Positions 1 through 5,372 of a DNA stretch of 5,874 nt are shown piece after piece. Under the pieces are notes generated by a model. It made no database searches. It had not been told where the DNA came from and saw only the letters and a list, made by a program, of their open reading frames with translations. Source of the stretch: JAXGTD01 sp040775095 (GTDB taxonomy: Bacteria; Pseudomonadota; Gammaproteobacteria; Chromatiales; Chromatiaceae); the NCBI GenBank assembly GCA_040775095.1, contig JAXGTD010000189.1, positions 1 to 5,874 of the forward strand. The letters run 5' to 3'. The position numbers and the translations under genes are program-made. Numbering within the stretch: the stretch's first letter is position 1; the number at the start of each line of letters is the position of its first letter.

Positions 1-65
1 ACCTTCTTGCGCTCAATGCGAAAGTCCGGGACTGGGGCAAAATGCTCGAAGATGCTGGCAGACAC
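1..65 (-). CDS. ISAs1-like transposase, N-terminal fragment (runs off left edge)
   Basis: This is the 5' end of a gene reading leftward out of the window; 21 codons are visible. The GTG start at 63-65 is preceded by a perfect AGGAG at 72-76 with a 6-nt spacer, which fixes the start. The peptide begins (M)SASIFEHFAPVPDFRIERKK. ISAs1/H-repeat transposases typically open with a short 'S-x-hydrophobic-E-H-F, x-x-(L/V)-P-D-x-R-x-x-R-x-K' segment before a conserved His-Pro-Leu stretch, and the visible residues fit this well. The catalytic part lies outside the window, so the family call rests on about 20 residues, and whether the gene is intact cannot be seen. Codon use is less GC-rich than in the IS66 and RIT genes, consistent with a separate origin. 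Confidence 0.55.
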   Translation of the reverse strand, partial: MSASIFEHFAPVPDFRIERKK

Positions 66-195
66 GAGAAACTCCTAAGACAGTTTCCCAAAGCATGCCC
101 CAGTTACATGTTTCAAAACTAGTTTATATGCGCTCGCCCTGCTGCGCTATCAAACGCGTCCGACGCCAATGGAAGACGTGCGGTAGACTTGGTCC
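66..195. other. Spacer between the ISAs1-like gene and IS66 tnpC, holding a candidate IS end and promoter
   Basis: There is no convincing gene here. On the minus strand CAGGGCGAGCG (131-141) resembles the CAGGG-type termini common in ISAs1-family elements and may be the end of that IS. If so, 142-195 belongs to the IS66 side. A possible minus-strand promoter is TTGATA (148-153) and TATAAA (123-128) with a long 19-bp spacer. Its -35 would fall outside the proposed IS end, making a junction promoter. The other ISAs1 end is not in the window, so neither proposal can be tested here. No tnpA or tnpB of IS66 precedes tnpC, which would fit a tnpC-only IS66 subgroup (ISBst12-like) or a truncated element. 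Confidence 0.3.
72..76 (-). promoter_or_regulatory. Ribosome binding site for the ISAs1-like gene
   Basis: AGGAG on the minus strand, 6 nt upstream of the GTG start at 63-65. It is the clearest Shine-Dalgarno sequence in the window and decides the non-ATG start. Confidence 0.6.
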
Positions 196-1175
196 ATGTC
201 CATGAGCACTGCCGCATCCGAGCGCATAACCCCCGCCGATTGGGCGGCGGAGCGTGCCGAGTTGCACCAGCGCATTGCCGCGCTCGAACACCAACTCGAA
301 TGGTTCAAGCGCCAGCTCTTCGGCGAGACCTCCGAGCGCCGTCACCTTGAGCCGCCGCCGGAGCAGATGAGCCTCGGCGAGGGCATCGGTGCGCCAGCCC
401 AGGACCCCGCGGCCAAGCGCACCGTCGATGCCCACCAGCGCCGCGTGAGCACCAAGCGCGCGGATGACGACGGCGAGCCGGCACTGTTCTTCGATGCGCG
501 CGTGCCGGTGGAGACCATCGTGGTGCCCAACCCGGAGATGGACGACGCGCAGGCCGACGCCTATGAGGTGATCGGCGAGAAGGTCACCCATCGTCTGGCG
601 CAGCGTCCCGGCAGCTACGTCGTGCTCAAGTACGTCCGCCCGCTGATCAAGCGCAAGGACGATCAAACCCTGCACTGCCCGCCGGCCCCGCCGGCGGTCA
701 TCGAAGGCGGGCGCGCCGACGTGAGCTTCCTCGCCGGCGTCCTGGTTGACAAGTTCCTCTATCACCTGCCGCTGTATCGCCAGCATCAGCGCTTGACGGC
801 GGCCGGCATCGAGGTCAGCCGCCAATGGCTGACGCAGTTGGTGCTCGCCGCCGCGCTGCTGCTCGCCCCGATCGTCGAGGCGCAGTGGGCGGCGATTCGC
901 CGCGCGCGGGTCAAGGCGATGGACGAAACCCCGATCAAGGCCGGGCGCAAAGGCGCCGGCAAGCTCAAGAAAGGCTGGTTCTGGCCCATCTGGGGCGATA
1001 CCGACGACGGCGGAGGCGGCGACCTGGTCTTCCTCTACCGACCCTCGCGTGCGGCCTGCCATGTACGCGAGGGCTTGGGCGACGATCCGGGCGAAGGCGC
1101 CGTGCTGATCAGCGACGGCTACAGCGCCTATGCACGCTATGCCGAGCGCGCCGGCATCGTCCATGCCCAATGCTG

Positions 1176-1182
1176 GGCGCAT
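1176..1182 (+). repeat. Direct repeat GGCGCAT, left crossover core
   Basis: 7-bp GGCGCAT repeated in the same orientation at 5366-5372, with mismatches immediately outside on both sides. It is the shared core across which tyrosine recombinase strand exchange would join attP and target. It encodes part of 'WAH' of the IS66 transposase. Confidence 0.85.
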
Positions 1183-1191
1183 TATCCCGCG

Positions 1192-1207
1192 TCCGGTTTT
1201 ATCCGGA
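1192..1207. repeat. TCCGG-N6-CCGGA motif in the left inverted repeat
   Basis: Arms TCCGG (1192-1196) and CCGGA (1203-1207) flank TTTTAT. The arm-spacer-arm geometry matches that of the GATAA-N6-TTATC core, which suggests a second recombinase-dimer site just inside the end (inference). Confidence 0.5.
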
Positions 1208-1211
1208 GTCA

Positions 1212-1275
1212 TGGACTGGCTGCTGCGGCATGACAAGGAGGGGTGAGACATTTTCCCCCACATAAATCGAAGGCA
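1212..1275. other. Gap between the left inverted repeat and the ritC stop
   Basis: 64 bp downstream of ritC, ending at the left inverted repeat. I see no gene. A GGGG...CCCC pairing is possible here (minus strand), but no T-run follows, so no intrinsic terminator can be supported. Transcription of the rit operon may run on antisense into IS66 tnpC. Confidence 0.4.
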
Positions 1276-2292
1276 TCACAGGGAGTCCAGGAAAGCGAGC
1301 AGGTCTGGTTTCGGCTGCCACGGAGTGACCCGTGCCGGGGAGATGCCTGCACGCTTCCAGAACGCCTCGAGTGCTTCGCGTTTCATCTTGAGGTTTGTCG
1401 TGACGTAACGACTGGTCGTGGCAACGCTCGCGTGTCCCAGGTAATCGCGGATGACGGTGATGTCGTTGCCGGCCTGCAGCAGGGCGACGGCACAGCTGTG
1501 GCGAAGGGCATGGGGGGTGATGTGCCGCCGGCGCAGCGTCGGTATATCGTTCGCCGCCAACGCCACGTACTTGCCCAGGATATAGGCGACACCATCGCGC
1601 GAGAGCGGTTTCCCACGGCTGCTGAGGAAAATCGTATCGCCCGGACCGCCTTGTCGCACGGTTGTCAGACGCTGCAGAGCGGTGGCCGTTTCCGCCCAGA
1701 GCGGACAAATTCGATCTTTTCCCCCCTTGCCATGGAGGCGCACTTGGAAAGGCTTGGTCAGGTCGAGGTCCTGGCCGTGGATGGCCAGCGCCTCGCCGAC
1801 TCGCGCACCGGTATTGTAGAGAAACAGCAAAAGGGCATGATCGCGAAGTCCGAGGGCCGTTCTGCGATCCGGCTTTCCCAGGATGACATGTACGTCCTCC
1901 GGCTCCAGGTAAGTGGCGAGCGGCGCCCCGGCCTTCTTGGTTGGCAACGACAAGACCCGCTGGTACTGCTCTGCATGGGTCACGTCCTGGCGCAGCAGAT
2001 GTCGGAAGAAGCTGCGGATGGCGGCCAGGCGACAATTGCGCGTCACCGCCTTGTTTCCCCGCTCCGACTCCAGCTGGGCCAGGAAATCGGCAATCGCCTC
2101 AACCCGCAGATCATCCAGTTGCAGATCGGCCACGGTGCAGCCCTTCGTATCGGCCAGGTGGAGGAGGAGCAGCCGTAATGTGTCGCGGTAGGCACGCACC
2201 GTGTGGGGGCTGGCACCCTGGGCACGTTGCAGATGGTCACGGAAGAACGACTCGACCAGGTGAGGGAGCGGATTGTTTGCAGGCCGCGTCAT
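1276..2292 (-). CDS. ritC: RIT tyrosine recombinase C
   Basis: Site-specific tyrosine recombinase of 338 aa, third in the trio. Residues about 9-110 form the helical core-binding (SAM-like) domain, with the typical 'S-P-H-T-V-R-A-Y-R-D-T-L' helix at 28-39. The catalytic domain runs from about 125 to 300 and carries the full set: R164 (TGARVGEAL), K189 (HGKGGKDR), H261 and R264 (HALRHS), H287 (YLGHASV) and nucleophile Y296 (TSRYV). A tail of about 40 residues follows, ending in 'WQPKPDLLAFLDSL'. The start ATG (2290-2292) overlaps the ritB stop in ATGA, so translation is probably coupled to ritB. No strong ribosome binding site is seen, in line with coupling. This is the only one of the three with all canonical catalytic residues, so it is the best candidate for cleaving DNA. 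It ends 64 bp from the left inverted repeat with no clear terminator. Confidence 0.93.
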   Translation of the reverse strand: MTRPANNPLPHLVESFFRDHLQRAQGASPHTVRAYRDTLRLLLLHLADTKGCTVADLQLDDLRVEAIADFLAQLESERGNKAVTRNCRLAAIRSFFRHLLRQDVTHAEQYQRVLSLPTKKAGAPLATYLEPEDVHVILGKPDRRTALGLRDHALLLFLYNTGARVGEALAIHGQDLDLTKPFQVRLHGKGGKDRICPLWAETATALQRLTTVRQGGPGDTIFLSSRGKPLSRDGVAYILGKYVALAANDIPTLRRRHITPHALRHSCAVALLQAGNDITVIRDYLGHASVATTSRYVTTNLKMKREALEAFWKRAGISPARVTPWQPKPDLLAFLDSL

Positions 2293-3251
2293 GTTCGCCG
2301 AGCGGCATCCCGAAAGCGCGCTGCGAAGCGCTCGCTGGCCAAGTCCATCAGCTCTGCCGTGGCGGTGAGGTAGACCTCGGTGCCGAGGACATCGTCATGG
2401 CCCATGTAGGCTGACAGCCAAGGCAGGCGCGCGTGGATGTCCACCCCCTGGCGGTACCAGTCGGTCAGGCGATGAACGGCGAAGGCGTGGCGCAAGTCAT
2501 AGGGACGGGGGCCGATCCGACCGCGCGGTGGTTTCAGCCCCAGCTTGCGCAGAAGCTGGCGGATGGCCCCGGAGGCGACAGCGACGGGCAGGCCATCACC
2601 GCTCTTGCGCACCAGCAGCGGTCTCTCATCGCCGATGGGCGTGACCGCTGCTCGCTCAGAGAAATAGTCGTCAAGGACCTGCCGCAGATCGGCACGGAAT
2701 GGGACAAGCCGGGTCTTCCCCTTACTCTCCCGCACGGTGAACAGGTCCCGCTCCAGGTCGACATCCTGCAGCGTAAGACGCACCGCCTCGCCCAGCCGCA
2801 GTCCGGTACAGTACAGGATCAGGAGCAAGGTACGCAGCGTCGCAGGCGTGAGATTGCGGTGAGGAAGCCTGACTGCGGCGTCGATCAGCGCCCGGACCTC
2901 TGCCCGGGAGAAGACATACGGCAGGAAATGCGACTCGGTGGATTGCGGTGCCCACTGGCGACCGGGCACGAAGCCTTGGGGATCGGATCGGCGCCGATAC
3001 AGACAGAGCTGTCGGATCACCCCCAGCTCCAGAGTGACGCTCACGGGCTTGCGTCCGGCGATGCGCGAAAGCCAGCCGCCGATCATGACCTCCAGCTCCA
3101 TCTTCGCGTCTGCGCCGGCCTGCGCTTCCGCGAAGCGCTGGAAGCTCTGCAGCATGGCCTCGCCGCGCCGATAGGGATGACCGAGGGCGCGCTTGAAGAC
3201 CAGAAACTGGGCGATGTCCTCGCTCAGCTGCGCTTGCGTGAGGCGGGTCAT
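2289..3251 (-). CDS. ritB: RIT tyrosine recombinase B
   Basis: Site-specific tyrosine recombinase of 320 aa, the middle gene of the trio. Residues about 8-90 form the N-terminal DNA-binding helical domain and the catalytic domain runs from about 115 to 305. Visible active-site positions are R152 (TGLRLGEAV), K177 (SKGKTR), R254 (YDLRH), H285 (YMGHDD) and nucleophile Y294 (TEVYL). The first residue of the HxxR box is Tyr (Y251, codon TAT at 2499-2501) instead of the usual His; one transition, CAT to TAT, separates them. Replacement at this position is tolerated in some tyrosine recombinases, so activity cannot be ruled out. The ATG start (3249-3251) overlaps the ritA TGA in ATGA, and its own TGA overlaps the ritC ATG. 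It probably acts with RitA and RitC on the element ends. Confidence 0.93.
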   Translation of the reverse strand: MTRLTQAQLSEDIAQFLVFKRALGHPYRRGEAMLQSFQRFAEAQAGADAKMELEVMIGGWLSRIAGRKPVSVTLELGVIRQLCLYRRRSDPQGFVPGRQWAPQSTESHFLPYVFSRAEVRALIDAAVRLPHRNLTPATLRTLLLILYCTGLRLGEAVRLTLQDVDLERDLFTVRESKGKTRLVPFRADLRQVLDDYFSERAAVTPIGDERPLLVRKSGDGLPVAVASGAIRQLLRKLGLKPPRGRIGPRPYDLRHAFAVHRLTDWYRQGVDIHARLPWLSAYMGHDDVLGTEVYLTATAELMDLASERFAARFRDAARRT

Positions 3252-4471
3252 GCCGGCAGCGCAAGGGCCACCTCGCGTAACCGCTCAGTGGCTACGCGCA
3301 GGTACGCCGAGGTCGATTCCGGGCGGCGGTGGCCGAGGATGTCGCCGATCGTTTTGGGCGGCACCCCCTGCTCGAGCTCACGGCAGGCATGGGTGTGGCG
3401 CAACACATGACTGCCGAGGTAAGGGGCCGAGACACCGGCAGTCCGAGCGTGTTTGTGCAGGATGTGCCGCACGGCCGCGGAAGCGCCGAGGGGCCCATGG
3501 GGTGCCCGCAGGCTGACGAAGAGACGGCGCGTGCTCGCATGTTGTGGGCGCCCATGGCGCAGGTAGGCCACCAGCATCCGGGCCACGGCCGGCAACAGCG
3601 GCAGGTCCACCGCCACGCCGGTCTTCGGTCGGGTGACATGCAAAACGCCAGCGCGCCAGTCGATGTCCTCCAGGCGCAGGCCCAGCACCTCGCCGGCCCC
3701 CAGGCCATAGACGCTCATGAGCAGCAACAGGGCATAATCGCGCCGCCCCGCGGCCGTGGAGCGGTCGATGGCGCCGAGTATCTGCTGTACCTTCTCCCAC
3801 GGCAGTGCCCGCAGCGGCCGCTCACCGCGGCGCACGATGGGGGCCATCACCGAGGGAGCCAGATCCACTGCCAAGCGCCCGGTGATATGGAGAAAGCGCA
3901 GGAAGCCCCGCAGACTCGAGGTCATGTCCGCCACTGTCGTGCGCGCATAGTGGTGCCGGCATGCAACGATGAATGCATCGATGTCAGCAAGGTTCAGCTC
4001 CGCCATGCTGCGCCGCCGGCCGTGCAGGAAGGCGAGAAAGACAGCGAGGTGAGCCATCTTCTTTTTCCGCGTCACCGGTGGATTCCCACGATGCCGGGCG
4101 AGATGCTCCTCGAATTCTTCCAGTAACGGACAGGATGGTGATCGTGGTTCGGGTGCGGGCTCCCAGAGCGGGGTCAGACAGCCCAACACCTCCAAGGCCA
4201 GGGCCCAGGCCCGCAAAGCGCTGCGCGCGCCCTCCAAGGCCAGGCTGTGATCGATCCCGCGTTTGCTGGCATACCAGGTCGCAAAGGTGTCGACGCCAGC
4301 CAGGGTGAGCTGCGAGACCTCCTTGATCTTCTGCCCACGGCAGTAGGCTTTGAACCGTTGGACCCAAAGCAGATATACACCAATCGTGCTGGATCGCAGA
4401 CAGCGGTTCTGACGCCAGATCCGCACCACCTGCGTGCGTCGTTGCTGGGTGCCGGTTGTCGGAATGGTCAT
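3248..4471 (-). CDS. ritA: RIT tyrosine recombinase A
   Basis: First and longest recombinase of the trio, 407 aa. Residues about 25-100 look like one helical core-binding segment, residues about 115-200 like a second, standard SAM-like one, and 215-400 form the catalytic domain. Active-site positions are K283 (RPKTG), H355 and R358 (HVLRHTH), H381 (ILGHRRP) and nucleophile Y390 (STSAYL). The first catalytic Arg, expected in a 'GLRxGE' motif, is Gly here (G258 in 'YGLGAGEVL', codon GGG at 3698-3700; CGG would give Arg). This may be a trait of RitA proteins rather than local damage. The start ATG (4469-4471) has GAGAAG (4480-4485) 8 nt upstream. The gene follows the zinc-ribbon ORF by 48 bp and overlaps ritB by 4 bp, so the four genes probably form one operon. 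Confidence 0.93.
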   Translation of the reverse strand: MTIPTTGTQQRRTQVVRIWRQNRCLRSSTIGVYLLWVQRFKAYCRGQKIKEVSQLTLAGVDTFATWYASKRGIDHSLALEGARSALRAWALALEVLGCLTPLWEPAPEPRSPSCPLLEEFEEHLARHRGNPPVTRKKKMAHLAVFLAFLHGRRRSMAELNLADIDAFIVACRHHYARTTVADMTSSLRGFLRFLHITGRLAVDLAPSVMAPIVRRGERPLRALPWEKVQQILGAIDRSTAAGRRDYALLLLMSVYGLGAGEVLGLRLEDIDWRAGVLHVTRPKTGVAVDLPLLPAVARMLVAYLRHGRPQHASTRRLFVSLRAPHGPLGASAAVRHILHKHARTAGVSAPYLGSHVLRHTHACRELEQGVPPKTIGDILGHRRPESTSAYLRVATERLREVALALPA

Positions 4472-4479
4472 GGGGTGGG

Positions 4480-4485
4480 CTTCTC
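4480..4485 (-). promoter_or_regulatory. Probable ribosome binding site of ritA
   Basis: GAGAAG on the minus strand, 8 nt from the ritA ATG. It supports the 407-aa start and is the only plausible Shine-Dalgarno sequence in the recombinase cluster, consistent with ritB and ritC relying on coupling. Confidence 0.4.
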
Positions 4486-4489
4486 GTTC

Positions 4490-4507
4490 AACGCGTCAAC
4501 AAACGCG
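4490..4507. repeat. Small repeat in the gap before ritA
   Basis: In the 48-bp gap between the fourth gene and ritA, AACGCG occurs twice (4490-4495 and 4502-4507). CGCGT (4492-4496) and ACGCG (4503-4507) also form an inverted repeat with a 6-bp spacer. It could be an operator or a minor protein site, but it is short enough to be chance. Confidence 0.3.
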
Positions 4508-4519
4508 ATAATCGAGAAA

Positions 4520-5152
4520 CTAACGCAGCTCGCGCGGCGGATCTGGCCCCTTGTCGTGTTGGATCTGTCCGCCGTGATTGGCGGTTAGCCGAGAGGTCGC
4601 AAACCCAACTGGAGGCGGCAGCATGCCGAGGTACGCGGCGGCCATTTCCCGCACCTGCGGAAGGACCCATTGCACACCGAGCCACTGGCGAAGCGCGCTG
4701 ACAGTGGGCTGGCAACCGCAGAGGCATTCCGGCAGGAGGGTGAGCAAGATCCGCAGCACGGTATGGACACCCTGGGCGCGGCGCCGCGTCCAGCGAATGG
4801 CCCCCGGAAGTGAGATGTCGTCTGCGCGCAGGCCGTCGGCTGCCGCTTCCAGGCTCCTGGCTTGCTCGACTTCCATGACCACCCGCTCCAAGTCGCTGAG
4901 CGATCCGGGTAGCCGCGAGGCAAAGCAATCCGCTAGCAGGCTGACGGTGCGGTGACCTTCGGGGCAATACCAGCGAGGAATGCGGGCGCCAGGCGGGTCA
5001 ATCCGCCCATAGGTGCCGTGCCGGGCAAAGGAACAGCCGCCATCGGGATGCAGCGGACAACGTTCCAGGGCGGCATCCCGCCAAGCTTGTTCCGTGACGT
5101 ACTCCCGACAGCCGAGGGTTGTCTTGAATCGCAACTGCACCGCACAACGCAC
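4520..5152 (-). CDS. Fourth RIT-borne gene: small protein with zinc-ribbon-like Cys/His pattern
   Basis: 210-aa protein, first gene of the element's putative operon, of unknown function. Residues 32-67 hold C32-P-L-H35, C40, H45 and then C63-x3-H67 after an Arg-rich turn ('GTYGR...IPRWYC'). This resembles the zinc ribbons of some transposase-associated proteins; a DUF6431-like domain is my tentative guess from pattern only. Residues 70-180 are mainly helical, with further cysteines at 143, 145 and 147 (PECLCGC) and a possible helix-turn-helix region. There is no transmembrane segment or signal peptide. The GTG at 5150-5152 gives 210 aa. A second GTG at 5138-5140 is possible, neither has a ribosome binding site, and an in-frame stop lies at 5186-5188. 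Its place beside the recombinases suggests a DNA-binding accessory or regulator (inference). Confidence 0.7.
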   Translation of the reverse strand: MRCAVQLRFKTTLGCREYVTEQAWRDAALERCPLHPDGGCSFARHGTYGRIDPPGARIPRWYCPEGHRTVSLLADCFASRLPGSLSDLERVVMEVEQARSLEAAADGLRADDISLPGAIRWTRRRAQGVHTVLRILLTLLPECLCGCQPTVSALRQWLGVQWVLPQVREMAAAYLGMLPPPVGFATSRLTANHGGQIQHDKGPDPPRELR

Positions 5153-5309
5153 GTTTTTTCGAACGCCGCCTCGTTTGGAACCCAGTTACTGTGACCGCCC
5201 CAGGTGCTGGATATTCATCGGTGAGCGCCGGCTAGGGCTTCCCAAAGCGCCTTTTTTATCTGGAGCAAGAAACCTCCCGCCACGCAATCACACCACTGCT
5301 GCCGAACAT
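5153..5309 (-). promoter_or_regulatory. Leader region of the RIT operon, promoter expected
   Basis: 157 bp between the right inverted repeat and the first element gene, with no ORF. The promoter for all four leftward genes should lie here or in the inverted repeat. The best match I see on the minus strand is TTGCGT (5282-5287) and CAGATA (5257-5262) with a 19-bp spacer, which is weak. The -10 candidate overlaps a partial copy of the att palindrome arm (5247-5265), so recombinase binding there could repress transcription (inference). Confidence 0.25.
5247..5265 (+). repeat. Partial copy of the right palindrome arm with a T4 expansion
   Basis: GCGCCTTTTTTATCTGGAG matches the palindrome arm at 5341-5355 (GCGCCTTATCTGGAG) at all 15 bases apart from four extra T. 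It lies 94 bp inside the palindrome, in the same orientation. The left end has no such copy. It may be a decayed core or an accessory recombinase site. Confidence 0.6.
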
Positions 5310-5345
5310 TGACTCCGGATAAAACCGGACGCGGGATAATGCGCC
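5310..5345 (-). repeat. Right terminal inverted repeat of the RIT element (36 bp)
   Basis: Perfect inverted copy of 1176-1211. Unlike the left copy it does not lie at the element boundary: its outer 7 bases (ATGCGCC, 5339-5345) are also one edge of a palindrome that carries the element 27 bp further right, to 5372. The repeat contains TCCGG-N6-CCGGA at 5314-5329. Confidence 0.95.
5314..5329. repeat. TCCGG-N6-CCGGA motif in the right inverted repeat
   Basis: Arms TCCGG (5314-5318) and CCGGA (5325-5329) flank ATAAAA. This is the right-end counterpart of 1192-1207, conserved because the inverted repeats are identical. Confidence 0.5.
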
Positions 5346-5350
5346 TTATC
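5335..5350. other. Intact mirror recombination core, GATAA-N6-TTATC
   Basis: GATAA (5335-5339), spacer TGCGCC (5340-5345) and TTATC (5346-5350) form inverted 5-bp arms around a 6-bp spacer, the geometry of XerC/D-type core sites. Its mirror image, GATAA-GGCGCA-TTATC, would be formed at the circle junction from 5361-5371 joined to the left end. Assignment as a recombinase binding site is inferred from symmetry and position only. Confidence 0.5.
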
Positions 5351-5372
5351 TGGAGATCCAGATAAGGCGCAT
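5339..5372. repeat. 34-bp palindrome at the right end only
   Basis: Two perfect 16-bp arms (5339-5354 and 5357-5372) flank a central GA (5355-5356). The arms run from ATGCGCC through TTATCTGGA to the mirror copy. The left end of the element has no counterpart. The palindrome contains the crossover core GGCGCAT in both orientations, 5339-5345 inverted and 5366-5372 direct. It could extrude as a hairpin, but no T-run follows and no gene ends here, so it is more likely an attachment-site component than a terminator. Confidence 0.92.
5366..5372 (+). repeat. Direct repeat GGCGCAT, right crossover core
   Basis: Second copy of the 7-bp core, bordering IS66 DNA at 5373. It forms the outer right edge of the palindrome at 5339-5372. 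Crossover with 1176-1182 would excise a 4,190-bp circle and leave a single GGCGCAT followed by ACGCGCC, restoring the gene. Confidence 0.85.

Larger units (their letters stand above)
1176..1211 (+). repeat. Left terminal inverted repeat of the RIT element (36 bp)
   Basis: Bases 1176-1211 are the exact reverse complement of 5310-5345 (36 of 36). The match stops at 1175 (G against A) and at 1212. The outer 7 bp are the GGCGCAT shared with the target, so 29 bp (1183-1211) are unambiguously element DNA. The repeat contains TCCGG-N6-CCGGA at 1192-1207. Confidence 0.95.
196..1233 (+). pseudogene. tnpC: IS66-family transposase tnpC, 5' part, interrupted by the RIT element
   Basis: DDE transposase of the IS66 family. 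Codons 1-329 (196-1182) are authentic. The ORF then reads 16 element-encoded residues from the inverted repeat and stops at 1231-1233. Residues about 18-50 form the family's N-terminal coiled-coil segment ending in a 'LFGETSER' motif. The middle section lacks the CxxC zinc finger found in many IS66 transposases. The first two catalytic acidic residues are visible: D243 in 'MDETPIKAG' and D307 in 'SDGY', followed by the conserved 'CWAH' at 326-329, where the break falls. The start could be ATG 196 or ATG 202; neither has a clear ribosome binding site. The third catalytic residue is in the separated 3' part, so the truncated product should be inactive. Joining 1182 to 5373 restores the frame exactly. 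Confidence 0.92.
1183..5372 (-). mobile_element. RIT (recombinase-in-trio) element inserted in IS66 tnpC
   Basis: A 4,190-bp insertion with three consecutive, overlapping tyrosine recombinase genes of different subfamilies (RitA, RitB, RitC order) is the defining layout of RIT elements. The boundaries come from the host gene: IS66 codons end with GCG CAT at 1182 and resume with ACG CGC at 5373, giving a continuous conserved motif. Because GGCGCAT is present on both sides (1176-1182 and 5366-5372), the exact crossover can lie anywhere in those 7 bp, and 1176-5365 is an equivalent description. The ends carry 36-bp perfect inverted repeats. The right end has an extra palindrome. A fourth ORF (4520-5152) is also carried. 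All genes read leftward, against the interrupted transposase. No cargo such as resistance or toxin genes is present. Confidence 0.9.

Noticed and set aside
3..122. Plus-strand frame ending in a stop at 120-122, at first taken for the tail of an upstream gene
   Set aside because: The opposite strand has a strong AGGAG, a GTG start and an ISAs1-like N-terminus over the same bases, which explains the region better.
124..1263. Minus-strand ORF (379 aa) covering the IS66 region
   Set aside because: It is antisense to the IS66 transposase and crosses the element junction. The plus-strand frame has the DDE motifs.
1243..2178. Long plus-strand ORF (311 aa) inside the element
   Set aside because: It is antisense to ritC, which has clear recombinase motifs; the plus-strand translation has low-complexity, uneven composition and no recognisable domain.
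2433..3410. Long plus-strand ORF (325 aa) spanning ritB and the end of ritA
   Set aside because: It is a GC-rich antisense shadow crossing the ritA/ritB border, with no domain and no supporting start signal.
3329..4126. Plus-strand ORF of 265 aa opposite ritA
   Set aside because: It is an antisense shadow of ritA with His- and Gln-rich composition and no recognisable domain.
5339..5372. Palindrome as an intrinsic transcription terminator
   Set aside because: No T-run follows on either strand and no gene ends beside it; its relation to the inverted repeats and crossover core explains it better.
1183..5372. Group II intron, integron or CRISPR-related insertion
   Set aside because: No reverse transcriptase, attC-like array, spacer repeats or Cas gene is present. 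Three recombinases with terminal inverted repeats account for the whole insertion.
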